A DNA stretch of 64,000 nt from Echinococcus granulosus (Eukaryota > Platyhelminthes > Cestoda > Cyclophyllidea > Taeniidae): positions 1,698,533 through 1,762,532 of the forward strand of contig NW_020170389.1 of NCBI RefSeq assembly GCF_000524195.1, read 5' to 3'. The notes beneath the pieces are model-generated. The model ran no database searches. It was not told where the DNA came from and saw only the letters and a program-made list of their open reading frames with translations. This document shows, piece after piece, positions 13,661-25,800 of the stretch. How positions within the stretch are numbered: the first letter of the stretch is position 1; each line of letters begins with the position of its first letter. Both the position numbers and the translations under genes were made by a program.

Positions 13661-15339
13661 ATTCCTCCCCCTTGTACTCGTTGCATTCTGCTAGCGTATA
13701 ACCAAACTTTATCCAGATTTTTCTTGAGAAGTTATTCAGTTAAATCTTTATGTCAGACGTAGTATTAAAACATGTCTTAACAGATTAACTTAACAATAAA
13801 AACAAGAAAAGGAATAAGCACATATAATAAGTATCTTTGAAATAAGCGATATTAAAAAAAATTAAATGAGATACAGGTCTAGGGTGAAAACGTAACCACG
13901 AAGTACATGTAATAACCTTATTTTCGTTGGGATTCCACAAGTGAAACTCATGGTGGTCAGCTTCATTCAGTTTATGTTAAAACTGGTTCCTAATCTACAC
14001 TACATAAAGTTCAAGTTCACATAACCTCTTCCCGACTGCAAATGATTAATTCACGCGCGTTGGTAGCATCCGATTTCCTACTTGACTGCCACCGTGCAAA
14101 TAAACTAGGCTTATTTTGATTAAATGGCCTCAATGTTGGCAAACTCCGAGTCACGTGATCGGGGCGTCGTTGCCCAGCTCAGTGGCCCATTCACACGACA
14201 ACTGGGCCGAGAAATAGGCGCTGCGATGTTCAGCCCTGCCTCAGTGCATTCACAACGCTGTAATCTGCTGCTAGCTTGCAGTGAGTTGGCGTCTGATTCT
14301 TTGATTGTATGATGTTTGTATAAGCAAGAATGCAACTAGTTCTGATACATTTGGAGATTTACTGGGTGCTTTTAACACTACATCACTCAGTGGCAAAATC
14401 CATCTGCTTCAGTCAACCCAATCTTTCACCACCAGTGGAGCACAAAATAGTTTCCAATCGCAATTTATATGGTCGATGAGTGAAGGAACGGTGAAGTGGC
14501 TGTGATCTGTATGAAAAAAGCGACACCTTACCGTCCAATCTCCCGTTTGTAAGAGGAATCCGTTGCGTGAAGGCAGTTCTTGGCTTACAGTGACGACCGA
14601 AAAAGTATCCTTTCGCATGTTGCAGCGAGAGGTAAACAAAGCTACCCCGGAGAGTGGTTGTATGGTGAGAAAATGCTTGTCAAAACACGCACTGGCAGAA
14701 ATTGTGCGGTATTAACAGCTGTAGAGGTGGGACAGTACGGCCAAACACATTCCGCCCGTGGTAAATCAGCCCCAAAGCAAGTGCATCCAAAGTGAAGTAG
14801 GGTAGGTAAAGCTGCGCCCCTGTCTTGTAGGGCGTTGATGTTTGCCATGTGACGATGTAACGCCAGCGATCTCACTACCGCATTTCTTTTCGTTCATTAA
14901 TTTGATGTCTCGTTTAAAACTAGCACAAAACTTGGACGAAGGTGGAAGTCTGTGCGTTAAATTTACTAACTTGTCAAAGTACGTAAGAGGATCACAACAT
15001 ATTGGCTTTGGGCCCAGGCCTTTGGTATGCCCGTTTGATTTGCGGCCATAAGTCAAGTGATTCGAAGTTTCTTGGCGGTGAGAACGCTTAAAACAATTAA
15101 GAATTAATAAGCTAATGCATTGATGCTCACCTGCTTAACTCTTCAGTAAAATTACTACTATAGGTGTCCGACTAGTAGTGTCATTTAAATTTTTACAGTT
15201 GTTTATACCTAGTTACTATAAGCTTTACTTATGGAATCCAAGTGAGCTTGCAAATTCTGTGGTCTACTTAACGTTGAGACAACAGAACAATCACGAATTA
15301 ATTGAACCATAATTCAAAAGCACCCTGTTATAAGAGTTG
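13661..15339. other. Spacer between the two inverted-repeat arms
   Basis: About 1.7 kb holding several short open frames on both strands (14124-14312, 14580-14795, 14766-15056). None is long enough or similar enough to a known family to call. Its position between the arms suggests it may be the interior of a compound element or simply the gap between two insertions. Confidence 0.4.
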
Positions 15340-16650
15340 TTATGGAATTCAACCCAACGATTTGACTTTCGTATTTTCTCTTCATTTCGTTGTACGTCAG
15401 GGAAGGCTCAGCATCCACTCCTCTACCAGTTCTACCCATCTTCCTCTCCGAATACTTGGCTGATACATTTACACACTAAATGCCTGCACCAACATCATGG
15501 TTTAGACGCCAAATATGCTGCCACGGATGACAAATTTGTGCATTTGCTTCGGGCAACATAATTTCGAGTGCGCTTGAGACGGTCCTTCTCCTTTACACGG
15601 CCTCATCTATCCTACCGCACCAATTAGACCTTCACCAACCAGCAATTTATTCACCGGTGCAGAACTATCAACTCCAGGAATAGCAGCGGGAACGACAGTC
15701 AGATGATAAAGTAATCTATGTAATATCCAAGTGGATAGAACCAATCTGATTTATATTGGTTAATTTCTCTTAAACTTACCATCTAAAAGGACGAATTAGG
15801 AGTAATTGCAAAACCCACGAATAGTCAATCCGGACTGCAAGTCATATCCGAGTAACTTCGCATACTGGGTATAAAATTCTTCTTTTACGTGTACTATTCA
15901 GTTATATTTTAAATGGTTAAATAGCTTTAAGCCTTAAAACACTATGCATTTAGTATAAATAATCAGATTAGTCTTTACCTTACTTTTACATTTAGTGTTT
16001 CCTGAGGTAGCTCTGAAAGTCTCTTATCTAGAAATCACCTACATTGATAGTCATTCTAAATTAATGAAGGAGTTTCCTTGCTTTATGACTTCAAAGTGGT
16101 AGTAGTGGCGGCACCAGTGAATAACACCGACCAGCAAAGGTTGTCATTTGTCTTCGTCCGTTTATTCAAATGCGTTTTCGAACGACAACGTCTTCCTGTA
16201 AGCAAAAATTTGTATAGTATTTTGCCAGTCTTTCTAGCCGCTTGACAGCTGGCAGAAATGCCACAGACATCTTTAGACCAGCCATTACCACCGCCAAATG
16301 GGCAAAAATGGCCCCGTACAAAACAAACGCATGAGGGCATTGTTCACTAGAGGGTGTTTATTTCTGTGCATGGGAGATTCCTGATTGTGAACCATTAAAG
16401 CAGAGAATTGGCCTCCCATTCTCATTTCAAGCAAAGCATTTATTACCAAATGCAAGACAGATCTGACAGCTCTTGCGCGAATTCTACACCTTGATTTGCA
16501 CCCATCAAAAGTCGAACATTTTGCTGAATGATTCTTTTCATTCTTTTTTTGGGGGCACACAATTGTCTTAGCATTTCTGCTGCCTCCGCTTTGTCCCCTT
16601 TATATTTTGGTGCATTTCAGCCTTTTCACATAGTTAATTGTTTTTTTGCA
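15340..16650 (-). repeat. Right arm of the divergent inverted repeat
   Basis: Inverted relative to the arm at 12330-13660, with matching blocks in the same internal order and clear sequence divergence between arms. On the minus strand about 16442-16610 stays open for roughly 55 codons, including KAEAAEMLRQL and QGVEFAQELSD. Elsewhere stops interrupt the frames. The plus-strand reading at 15337-15561 contains NTWLIHLH, which is shared with the reverse reading of the other arm. Confidence 0.6.
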
Positions 16651-19600
16651 AATAAAGCGCTCTCAATCTAACTTTGGAATAAGGCCATCAAACTATCCGC
16701 AAAATTTAGAAGTCTTCATTTCACTTTGCCTCACGTTTTATGAGTTTTCATGCCTTTGAAAGCCTGATTTAATCACCTACGCCTTTTCAAGTACCCTTAG
16801 TAGATAACTTGTCACATCTTTAGTAAATTTGTTGGGAGCATTAAACAATATTTATCAAATAGCGGCAAACGGGAGTTGTCGATTGACATGGACAATTCAA
16901 ATACCATTAAATGTCATCAAGATAATAAGTTTAGTATGCTGCGGATCAAATATTGCGTCTGTTTGAATTTTAAACACAATAACACAGACATTGGTAATAT
17001 AATGACATTTATTTTCATCTTCATACTCTGCAGTAATTTGTCTTCGGTGATAGGATAATATTGGTATCATTTATATGACTTGTCACCTGGTCCCTTTGTA
17101 TTCTCGCAATAAGGCTGATTCTGGGTCTATGCGTCATGTCTTTAAAAATATCTTTGTGAATGTTGGGAAATCCAATCCAAATGAACAATTCCGAGTTGAA
17201 ATGACTGGATTAAATTCCAAGACTTAAAAAACGGGAGCCTTCAGCTGCTGGATACGTCTATTTGTCAAAATTGTATAAGGGGTAATAATGCTGCGAGGTA
17301 ATATTTTAACGGAAATAGAAGAACAGCTGTATAAAAAATTATTTCGGTCTTTATCCAAGGACCCAAAAAGGGAATAATCTAAATAGGTAGCTGGGTTGCA
17401 TTGAAATGCCAGCGCAATGGAGGGAAGGAATGGGAATTTGACGTGGCCGAGGGGAGTCCTTTATAAGGCCTTTCCAGTCTCTCGCGATTCGGCCTCCATG
17501 CCGGTGGCCTGGATATCTGTGCTACATTCTATGTTTGTATCTCAACCCCTCCGTTTGTAGTAAAGTCACCTAAAGATTGGTGCATCTCAAGTTTGCAGGA
17601 AGCGAATACATTGTGCTAGATAGCTTCATCAAAGGAGTCTAACAGGCAAGAATACACTGGCTCTTTTCATATTATTTGGGTGAAATTATGCTGTATTTTT
17701 CCTAAAATATCAACTAAACGATTTGATTTCTTCTGAACTTCCTACATTAGTTGAGAAGAATGCAACTCCCTTGATGCTTCCAATCAGTCTATATCCAGAT
17801 TACGCTAACATGTGATTAAAAACCAGTTCCAAAATACCCATGAAGTTAAGTAATTAAGTGCACATCAACAGTCACTTACCTCACCATATTTACTTGAGCG
17901 CTTCTTGTTTTGAGTAAAAATGACTGAATGTTTTAAAACCTTGCGATGTTTTGTGCGATGAATACAATGATTTACAGACTACACTAATGGATGTTTTTGA
18001 GATCACAAATTCCACAACAAACACTTGCCTAGTACACGATTAGTTCCGTCTATTTCTTTATTTACACATGGAATAAAGGCATTTTCTATTGTGTGTAGTG
18101 GTTTGAATACACTTTATATAGGTAGTTTCTGCCGGAGCGTGTTACTCGTATTTTGAGGTTAGCTCTGTGAATACACCCTTTACGCAAATACCACTAATTT
18201 GGCTTGTGTAAGGAAATTGGTCCAAGAATGTATACTTGGCACATCCCTACTTGCAGTAGCAGAAGTCGCTGTAGATTCTAGTGATCATTCAACTACACAT
18301 TCTCATTCCTCCATGAGCACGTTCAAACTGGGGTCTATTCACCTTCAGAATGACATTTAAATTAGTTGATGCGCAAATTTAAGGTCTGATTGAAAAATAG
18401 AATGGGATAGAAGCGAGTTGCTTAGTCTTTAGCCTTTCCCTAAATTAATTGACTTGGGCACTGATTTAATTGATTGAAAACTCATAAATTAATCATAACT
18501 GACACCTAATTTGACATAAAAGCACTTCTTACAACAATATCTCATTGAATAAAAGTAGTACTAAGTTCTTCTCCTCACACAGGTCAGAGACCAATCTTGC
18601 AACGAATGATAAACCATATATATGTAACCACCCCAAATTTGCCTCAACGACGAGCAGATGATGATCTTTCTTATTCATGAAGGGGAACATAACCTATTAT
18701 CGTGAGTGGCTGTGGAGTTACACTACGCATGTATCATGAAAATGGAACTAATCATTTCCTCAAGACCGGTACTTTCAGCTCTTAAAAGGAACCACCTGAC
18801 CCATCCTCAAACTTGACATGAGATTAGTGAAGGGGTGAAGGCCTCCATGACAACTTTCCTCCAGTGCTTTTGGTAATGTATCAGATTTGTGAGTATTTGT
18901 GACCGTCCCTTTAAGTACACTTACATCGCCTAACTAATATTACTACTTTATTTCTTAATAAATTACCATATATGTGCATATTATCGTAACAAAATAAGAC
19001 CATTCTATTAGTGATATGAAGATAGGGATCGGTTTTATAAACAACGGCAGATGGCCACATTCTATATATACACTAAATCACATGCTTCCAAGGATGGTTG
19101 CTACAAAAATTTAATGGGGGATTCTGCATTATATTTGCAAAGTACACAAAATAAGGATAGATTTGCAGTACACTTTTTGGAATGAATGCGATAGACAGCA
19201 GAAATAACTTTAGATAGGCTCAGATATAGACCATTCAAAAGCGTCCATAAGAACTAGAACATTTGATGTCACCCCCACAAAGTCCGCTTGTGTCTTTCAA
19301 AGTTATCAGTTTTGCATTTTTTCTACTGTAATTAGGTTTCTTCTATCGTCTTTCCTGATCTGCGGCAATGGTGAAGATTCACTTGCATTAAGTACTGACC
19401 ACAACCGCAGCAGAAGTTTACATAACGCAAAAAAATGAAAAGCAGAAGTAATTTCGTGTTTTTGCAAATTATCACATAACTTTTGATCATGTGGATCGAC
19501 ACACTTTCATAAGACTACCGATCAAGTACTAGTTGCATATTTGACCTTCGTATGCTAAAAAATGAATAGAATACTAAACCACAACAAATTACCCACCCTG

Positions 19601-19708
19601 AGAAGTGAGGGATTTAACAAGCTAAATGAATTAAAATATGCTTTGTATTTACATACAATGATTCGTTATTTGGTACTTGGTCCAGTGATTATTAATAAGC
19701 ACATATAT
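16651..19708. other. Intergenic stretch, no gene seen
   Basis: About 3 kb of AT-rich DNA. No exon with matching splice signals, no RNA gene and no member of the repeats described elsewhere was found. Confidence 0.5.
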
Positions 19709-19910
19709 TGTAATAATTTAATCGCTTGTTTAACACCCAGTTATGGCAACGGACCTCTTAGAGTTCCGCCTTTGTACCTTCACCACGTAGCCTGGCCTCC
19801 GGACCATGCCAGTAGTCCCCAAGCCATACCGCAGGTCAAAAATTCCCATTCTGTTCAAGTGCCATGGTTTTTTTCGCCTTCATGGAAGTCGCAAGGAGCT
19901 ATGCTGGCGG
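19709..19910 (+). repeat. Left LTR of TRIM-like copy 1
   Basis: Direct repeat of 20549-20728. Aligned blocks include TGTAATAAT, TTTGTACCTTCACCACG, GGACCATGCCAGTAGTCCCC and GGAAGTCGCAAGGAGCTATG. It carries small insertions relative to the right copy, so its exact 3' end is uncertain by a few bases. Confidence 0.65.
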
Positions 19911-20548
19911 CAGTGGAAAGCGAACATGATCTTACAGGACACCTCCCCCGATTTATACTGCTGGGTGATAAACCTTAAATGACGGAGAAGTGCATATTGC
20001 TGCGGATGGGAGAATTTGTGACGACTCATAACAGAAGGGTTAAAAATGGCATTTAGCTTCGGCAAATATCCCAGTCCCGTGTTCTTCAGGAAAACAGTTG
20101 GCAACTGAGGCAACATTAGTCGTGATCCGTCTGTAAAAGATCGCTGCGGAGCTATCTACTGTACCTGGATAAAGATGCTATTTAAGCAAACACTCAATAC
20201 CTCCTCCACCTTCCTACTAGCTGGCTAGAAGCTAGACAGACGTATGGCTGGACATCACTGAAGAGAGAACTAGGTAAAAAGGATGTGTAGATGCAAACCT
20301 TATATCCACGAAGCTATTTTAACTTCATCTTTTTTAAATGACTCTGATTTTGGGTAAGTATTCCTATGACCATCGATGGACACACGTGATGACCTGCACA
20401 TTCTTCTTTTCTTTAAACAAGGCGGAACTCAGAACCTGGTAGAAGTGCCAAGAGGGATCAGTGCTATGGCTGGAGCGGTTGGTTTGTGGGTATTTGTTCT
20501 TACAGCTTTAACAATGACTGATGCGGGAGGATAACTAAGGGGGGGCTA

Positions 20549-20728
20549 TGTAATAATGTTGTTTGTTTAGTTCACGATTTTTGGTAAAGGGTCGCTTGGG
20601 TGCTCCGCTATTGTACCATCACCAAGTGGGCTGCCCTCCAGGCCATGCCAGTGGCCTCAACCCCTACTGTATGTCGAATACATGTATTACGCCTTCTTTC
20701 GTCTCCAGAGAAGTCTCAAGGTGATGCA
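20549..20728 (+). repeat. Right LTR of TRIM-like copy 1
   Basis: Begins with TGTAATAATG directly after the purine tract. It contains GCTCCGCTATTGTACCATC, GGCCATGCCAGTGGCC and GAAGTCTCAAGGTGATGCA in the family order. The clear left edge is set by the purine tract. Confidence 0.65.
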
Positions 20729-21337
20729 ACTTTTTCAAACTCTGTTAGTTATGAAGAGAAGGGACGATACTACTTTCCCACTTTGGAATCATCCGATCTG
20801 TGGATTTTAATATTTGCGGGTATTCAACCTATCAAACTTACTTTGTTTCTGCTAAATTATTCAATTTTCATTTTAAATCATATCCAAATGAGGAATGAGG
20901 ACAGATCTTACCTAAAAATACCGAACAGATACCACAGTTAATTTCAGTCATATGTCTTCATTCATTAAAATTCTAGCTCTAACTTTCTTCTCTGTTTCAG
21001 CCAATATCTTATTTCAGTAAAGTGTTTAAAAAGTGCTATATTGGAGTTTAATTGATAGGGATAACAGCAAAAACATTTGCTAGTTTCAACTCTTAGTTGA
21101 CGAAATAAATAAAAGAAATGAATTTTCTGCGGAACACTGTAAGAATGCATTAATTTTAATCCAATACTTATTGCTAAAAGGTGTCAATTGTTGTACAGTT
21201 TACATAAACACATCTATTAGTCCGATTGTGCTAAAATGCAGAAAAGACTTTAGAAGACAGTAAGTGGGCCTTGAAGATGTTTTGCAAATCGATTAGCATC
21301 TCTCGCAGGCTAATTTGCCGCAAGTAACATGTAGTAG

Positions 21338-21535
21338 TGTAATACAATAGTGGTTTATCCCTCGGTTCTGGTGAGGCGCCACTTTTGGACTTTGAATTAG
21401 CCCCCTTGTACCTCGCTGGGTGGGCTGGCCTTTTGGGCCATGCCGATAGCCCAGACACCTTCTCCGTGCTGAATATATATATTCTGCCCGAGTAGTGTGT
21501 CTTCTTTTGTCTTAAGGGAGTCTCGGGACGCTACA
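21338..21535 (+). repeat. Solo LTR with target-site duplication
   Basis: A single terminal repeat of 198 bp from TGTAATACAATAG to about GGGACGCTACA. It is flanked by a direct repeat: AGTAG at 21333-21337 and again at 21535-21539. Depending on whether the LTR ends in ...TAC or ...ACA, the duplication is AGTAG (5 bp) or GTAG (4 bp). No second LTR or body is adjacent, as expected after recombination between two LTRs. This copy gives the best definition of the LTR ends. Confidence 0.75.
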
Positions 21536-21539
21536 GTAG

Positions 21540-22893
21540 CTACTTTTTTGTAATAAATCGAAAATCTATCTTGTAAAAAAAGTAGCATTACAGGTCAAGT
21601 TGAATGATTTTCCAAAACGACTTCAGTGGAAATTGAGCAAGAAATGCTGCATTACACAACCACGGATTTGTGCACTAGACGCTCAGATTTTCACAATGAA
21701 GTACGCTTTTTCCAGTGTACTGAAGTGGCATGCACGTGAAGAGATAAATACTGTCACGAGTTCAATATTGGTTAACATATAATTAGGTGAAATAAATAAA
21801 ATATTGGACCCTTGGTTTCAAGGTCTCTTCAGCATCAAAACTCAGCACTACTTTACCATAACAATTCAAGTACAAGCTTTTGTGATGAATAGTTTGACTA
21901 GATAAGTTAAATTCGCTTAAGAATAAACGTCACTCATGCCTAAATCCCTACGGTAACGCTAAGGCCAAACAATGAAAAATACGACCACGGTGCAAAAGAA
22001 AAAAATGTTACTATTATAAACCACTAGTTAAGAGAAGTAGTTTGACCTTATATAGTTTGTCAAAAATAATTGTTTGATGCACAGGATCCGATAGTCTAGC
22101 TAATTCTTGCTCAAGAATGATCATGAAAACGTCAAATTTGGTTTAAATTGTCTACTTCTTAATGGGAACACTACAGAATCCAACCGCTTGGGTTAAAGGT
22201 GGTGGTTCTGCAGGTGGGGGTGCTAAGCAAGTTATCAAAAAATGCGAGATTGGGCCCTAGGCTATTACTTCGTGCTGTTTGCGTTTAATATCTGTGGCTG
22301 CGGCTCTGTCACTTTGATACCCGGCTTCTCCTGACCCCCGTTCTTGTCTTTCACTTCCATGCGGTCCCGTAATGAAGTAGGATACTTGGCACATGGGCCT
22401 TAAGGGGGGGAGGGTGATAGATATCGCGTTTGCATTTATAAATTAACTTTCAGAATGTAGAATAGCTCAATATTTAGTTCTGCTTCAGTCTCGCCACCTT
22501 ATGAAATACAACGAAATTTAACCTCAGGAACGTCAAAAAGATTTGGGTGTATGCAGCATTTGCTTAAAAATTGTGGTCTAGGCTGAGGAAATATTCTTTT
22601 AAAGTTTTAATGGCAAATGATATAACTCTGTGCGCTAACATAAACAGAGTATGTTTTTTGGAGGGTTTTGGTCAATTCCCATAACTTCTTAAAAGGTAAC
22701 GTGGTTTTATGGACTAAGAGTCAATTCTATTAATTATAAATATGCCTAAGCTCTTAGAGACTTGGAGTTGGTACAAGGGGTGGAAACTGATTGTTATAAT
22801 TGACTGGCACACCATGCGCTGTTTGCAAGTTGTCACGCTGACCATTCCTAAGCTCAAGCTTTAGTGCGGTGCCCGTGTTTGTTATTGTTAAAT
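21540..22893. other. Region upstream of GCN1
   Basis: About 1.35 kb between the solo LTR and the chosen GCN1 start. It should hold the GCN1 promoter and 5' UTR, and possibly a non-coding first exon. I see no TATA box at a convincing distance and no other gene. Confidence 0.4.
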
Positions 22894-25800
22894 ATGGTGG
22901 TGATGTTCAACATTCCTCAGGCGACTGCCGAGTCGGGAACATCATCAGCAATAAGTTACGAAAGCATCCTTGTTGAGTATTTAAAGAAGTCGTGGCTCCT
23001 AAATAACAGGAAGGCATTTGCACGCGTAGTAGAGTGCACTATTCGTGCTCTCTCTGAGGATAAGGCAGACACTTTGTCCAAAGTTGCAGGAATTTACCTG
23101 CCACAAGTTACCACTACGGTCAGGTACTATATAACCTATGGTCCTATAACTTTCCTAGTTTTTTCTCCCGAACTGTGTTTGCAGCAAAATATCTCACCTT
23201 TATGCTCAAACAACTGGATATTAATGACCCGTTCGAACTAAGAATTTTTAGGGAAATGGTATATCAGCGTTTCGTTTCTCCTGAGTAGTTATTAGTATAA
23301 TTCGTGGGTTTTTTGCGTCTCCGAGTTGCTCTGTTCCAAACGACTTATTCACCATCAAGTGGGTCGCGAATTGTGTTGCAAACTATGGGATTATGTAAGT
23401 TGGGTGTAAGTTATGGCATCTTCAGGCACCTATTTCATTGAAAATGGTGTTCTCTATGTTGCATTCGTTAGAGCATATTGAAAGATGTCTACCCATTGCT
23501 TCTCTTGCTTGTGCTCTGCGAAAAGACGATGAAACCGTGAAATCATTGGATAAGGTAGGAATTTCATCTAAAGTTTTACAAATGTAGCTCAAAACTGTGA
23601 ACACTTTACTCGAGTATGCTTTCTCCGGGAAGCAGGATTCTTCAACCCGTTTTTTGGTGAGTTCCATTCCCCGATTTAGTTCTGTCCTTCAGGAGCAAGC
23701 TGGAGGAATATTGAACTACTGCATTGATGAGAATTCCTTCAAGAAGCACTTCTTACCAGTTGTTGGTAGGAAACTTCTGCGGTCGCCGGAAACAGCCATT
23801 CCTGGTATGCTTCAAGTCTACATCTTCACCAAAGTTGTTTTTTTCCCCAGTTTTTGAAGTGATTTTAAAGGAACTTGAATTAACAATTGGTGAAATCGGT
23901 GCGGAAATAATTGATCCACTAATTAGTAATCTCATTGCCACCGACCCAAGCATCCGTGAAGCTAGTGTCTCTTCACTCGTTTCAATCGCAAAACTTTGCA
24001 GTGTCCAAAGCGTCACCATCGTCATTTACAATCGAGTAAGTTCTGTAACATATTTCCGGCTTGTCAGTTCTGTTCCATTACCCATTGTCTCCGAGAGGTC
24101 GATCAGGATTTCTTTTGAAATTTGAGTAGTACCAAGGGTATCGCTTCGCATCCATTCACATCCAGATCTAATTAACAAGGCGCAGGCTAGAAAGAGGTGC
24201 ATGTTGGGCGTCAGGAAAGGATTAAACAAGCATTCGTAATAGGTACTATCGAAACTTAACGGTCCTGATGGTCGGCGTGCATCTTTGGAGGTGAAACTGA
24301 CGCTCCTTCACGCTCTCGGCAGTCTGTCACAACCGAAATCGGGAAATGCGAAGGCCTTTCCCGAAGTGCAGAGGAGTTTCATTGATATGATCACTTCTGA
24401 GGGTGAGTAGTCTTGCTCAAGCCTAAGCTCTTCAGTGAACCCCTTGGTGACTGAAGTTTGTCTTCTCTTAGACAATGAGGACATGATCGAATCATCCCTG
24501 AAACAGTTGGGCTTGTGGTTGAAACTGCCGAAGTTCTCGCTTAACGAGAAGGCTCAAACGACCATTAAGGTAAGCATTTGCACACTATTTTCAATGGTTT
24601 TAAAAGTTACTGAAAATAAAAGGTGTTTGCTCAAGGACTAATTTGGTGTTATCTCTTCACCTGAGTCTCTAAAGTGAAGTGCTGGCCATCTTTTGAGCTT
24701 TCACTGCATTTTTCTTTTATCAGGAAAAGTTGTTCGCGAATAAGACCTCGCATCGAGTGAAAATGGCAATCTTCCGGTTCCTTGATGAAACTCGCCGATC
24801 AAGTAGACACATCCATAATACTTCTTCCGACATTACCAGTACCGTATGGTCTGATTCGACGTTTCTTTCTTAGGTGGGAAGCTCCCTAAAGCTTACATTC
24901 CCCTCCTCGCCACGGCAGCTCAAGCGGCTAAACAGGAGGTTCCTGCGTCGCCCCTTGTGAGTCAGGCGGTCGCAGCAGCAAGTTTGTGGCTTATGAACAC
25001 TAGCCAACCGGGCAAGATTCCAGAAAATATGTGGTCTGTTCTGAGTGGCCTTAAGGTAACTCCCGAAGATCAGGACTCTATACCCTTGTGGCTCAAGGAT
25101 CGCTTTCTTCTCACCACCTCTCCGGATGGTGAGTGACCTGATTCGTTTGACATTAATCACTTACCGTCTCGATTTCTTTTGTAGTTCATTCCTATCTCAT
25201 TTCGTGTATTCATATTCTCTTAACGCACCACGCCAATGAGTTTTCCCACACCCAAAGGGGGTACGTTTATGAGAATTTTGTCATGACTGTTGCAACGCTC
25301 CTTCAACGCATATGTGCCTAATTACAGTGCCTTCTATCGCATCCTCATTTTGCTCTGGCTCTACACCGACTCACGTCAAGTCCTGGAGGACATCCACTTT
25401 TGCCTCCTCATCCACTTAGTCAAAGAGGGCAAGCGTAACCGCGTCGTCGGTCAATCGATAATTCAGAACCACCTCAATCTCTTGGTGTTAGAGTCCCTGA
25501 ACAGGGCAAGCGATCTCTTGGCCGCGGGAGTAGAAAATGCACCGCGGTTTGGCCGACGTTTGGTACAGCTTGTGACCATGGTTGGCAAGGCGGCTTCGGC
25601 TACTACTTTAAAACTTGTAGAGTCCATCTTTACTAACTCGAGACTTACACCAGCTCTCGGGGATTCATTAATTCAAGAGGCGTTATCGGAAGGACAGAAA
25701 TTGGGCTTATTTTGCGCCACTCTCTACCCTCTCAGTCATCCACTTGCAGGTGAGATGGCGGAACTCTTTAAGGACGGAATATACGTTGGTGGTTTTCACT

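Larger units (their letters stand above)
19709..20728 (+). mobile_element. Full-length TRIM-like miniature LTR element (copy 1)
   Basis: A non-coding element of about 1.0 kb bounded by direct repeats. The left LTR runs from TGTAATAATTTAATCG at 19709 to about 19910. The right LTR runs from TGTAATAATGTTG at 20549 to about 20728. A tRNA-primer-like TGGAAAGCG follows the left LTR at about 19914. A purine run ending in seven G lies just before the right LTR at about 20537-20546, where a polypurine tract is expected. The body of about 640 bp matches the body of the copy at 60-61 kb (shared GGTGATAAACCTTA and GACGAC-like blocks) and has no long open frame. Direct terminal repeats with no gag-pol fit a terminal-repeat retrotransposon in miniature. 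Confidence 0.7.
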
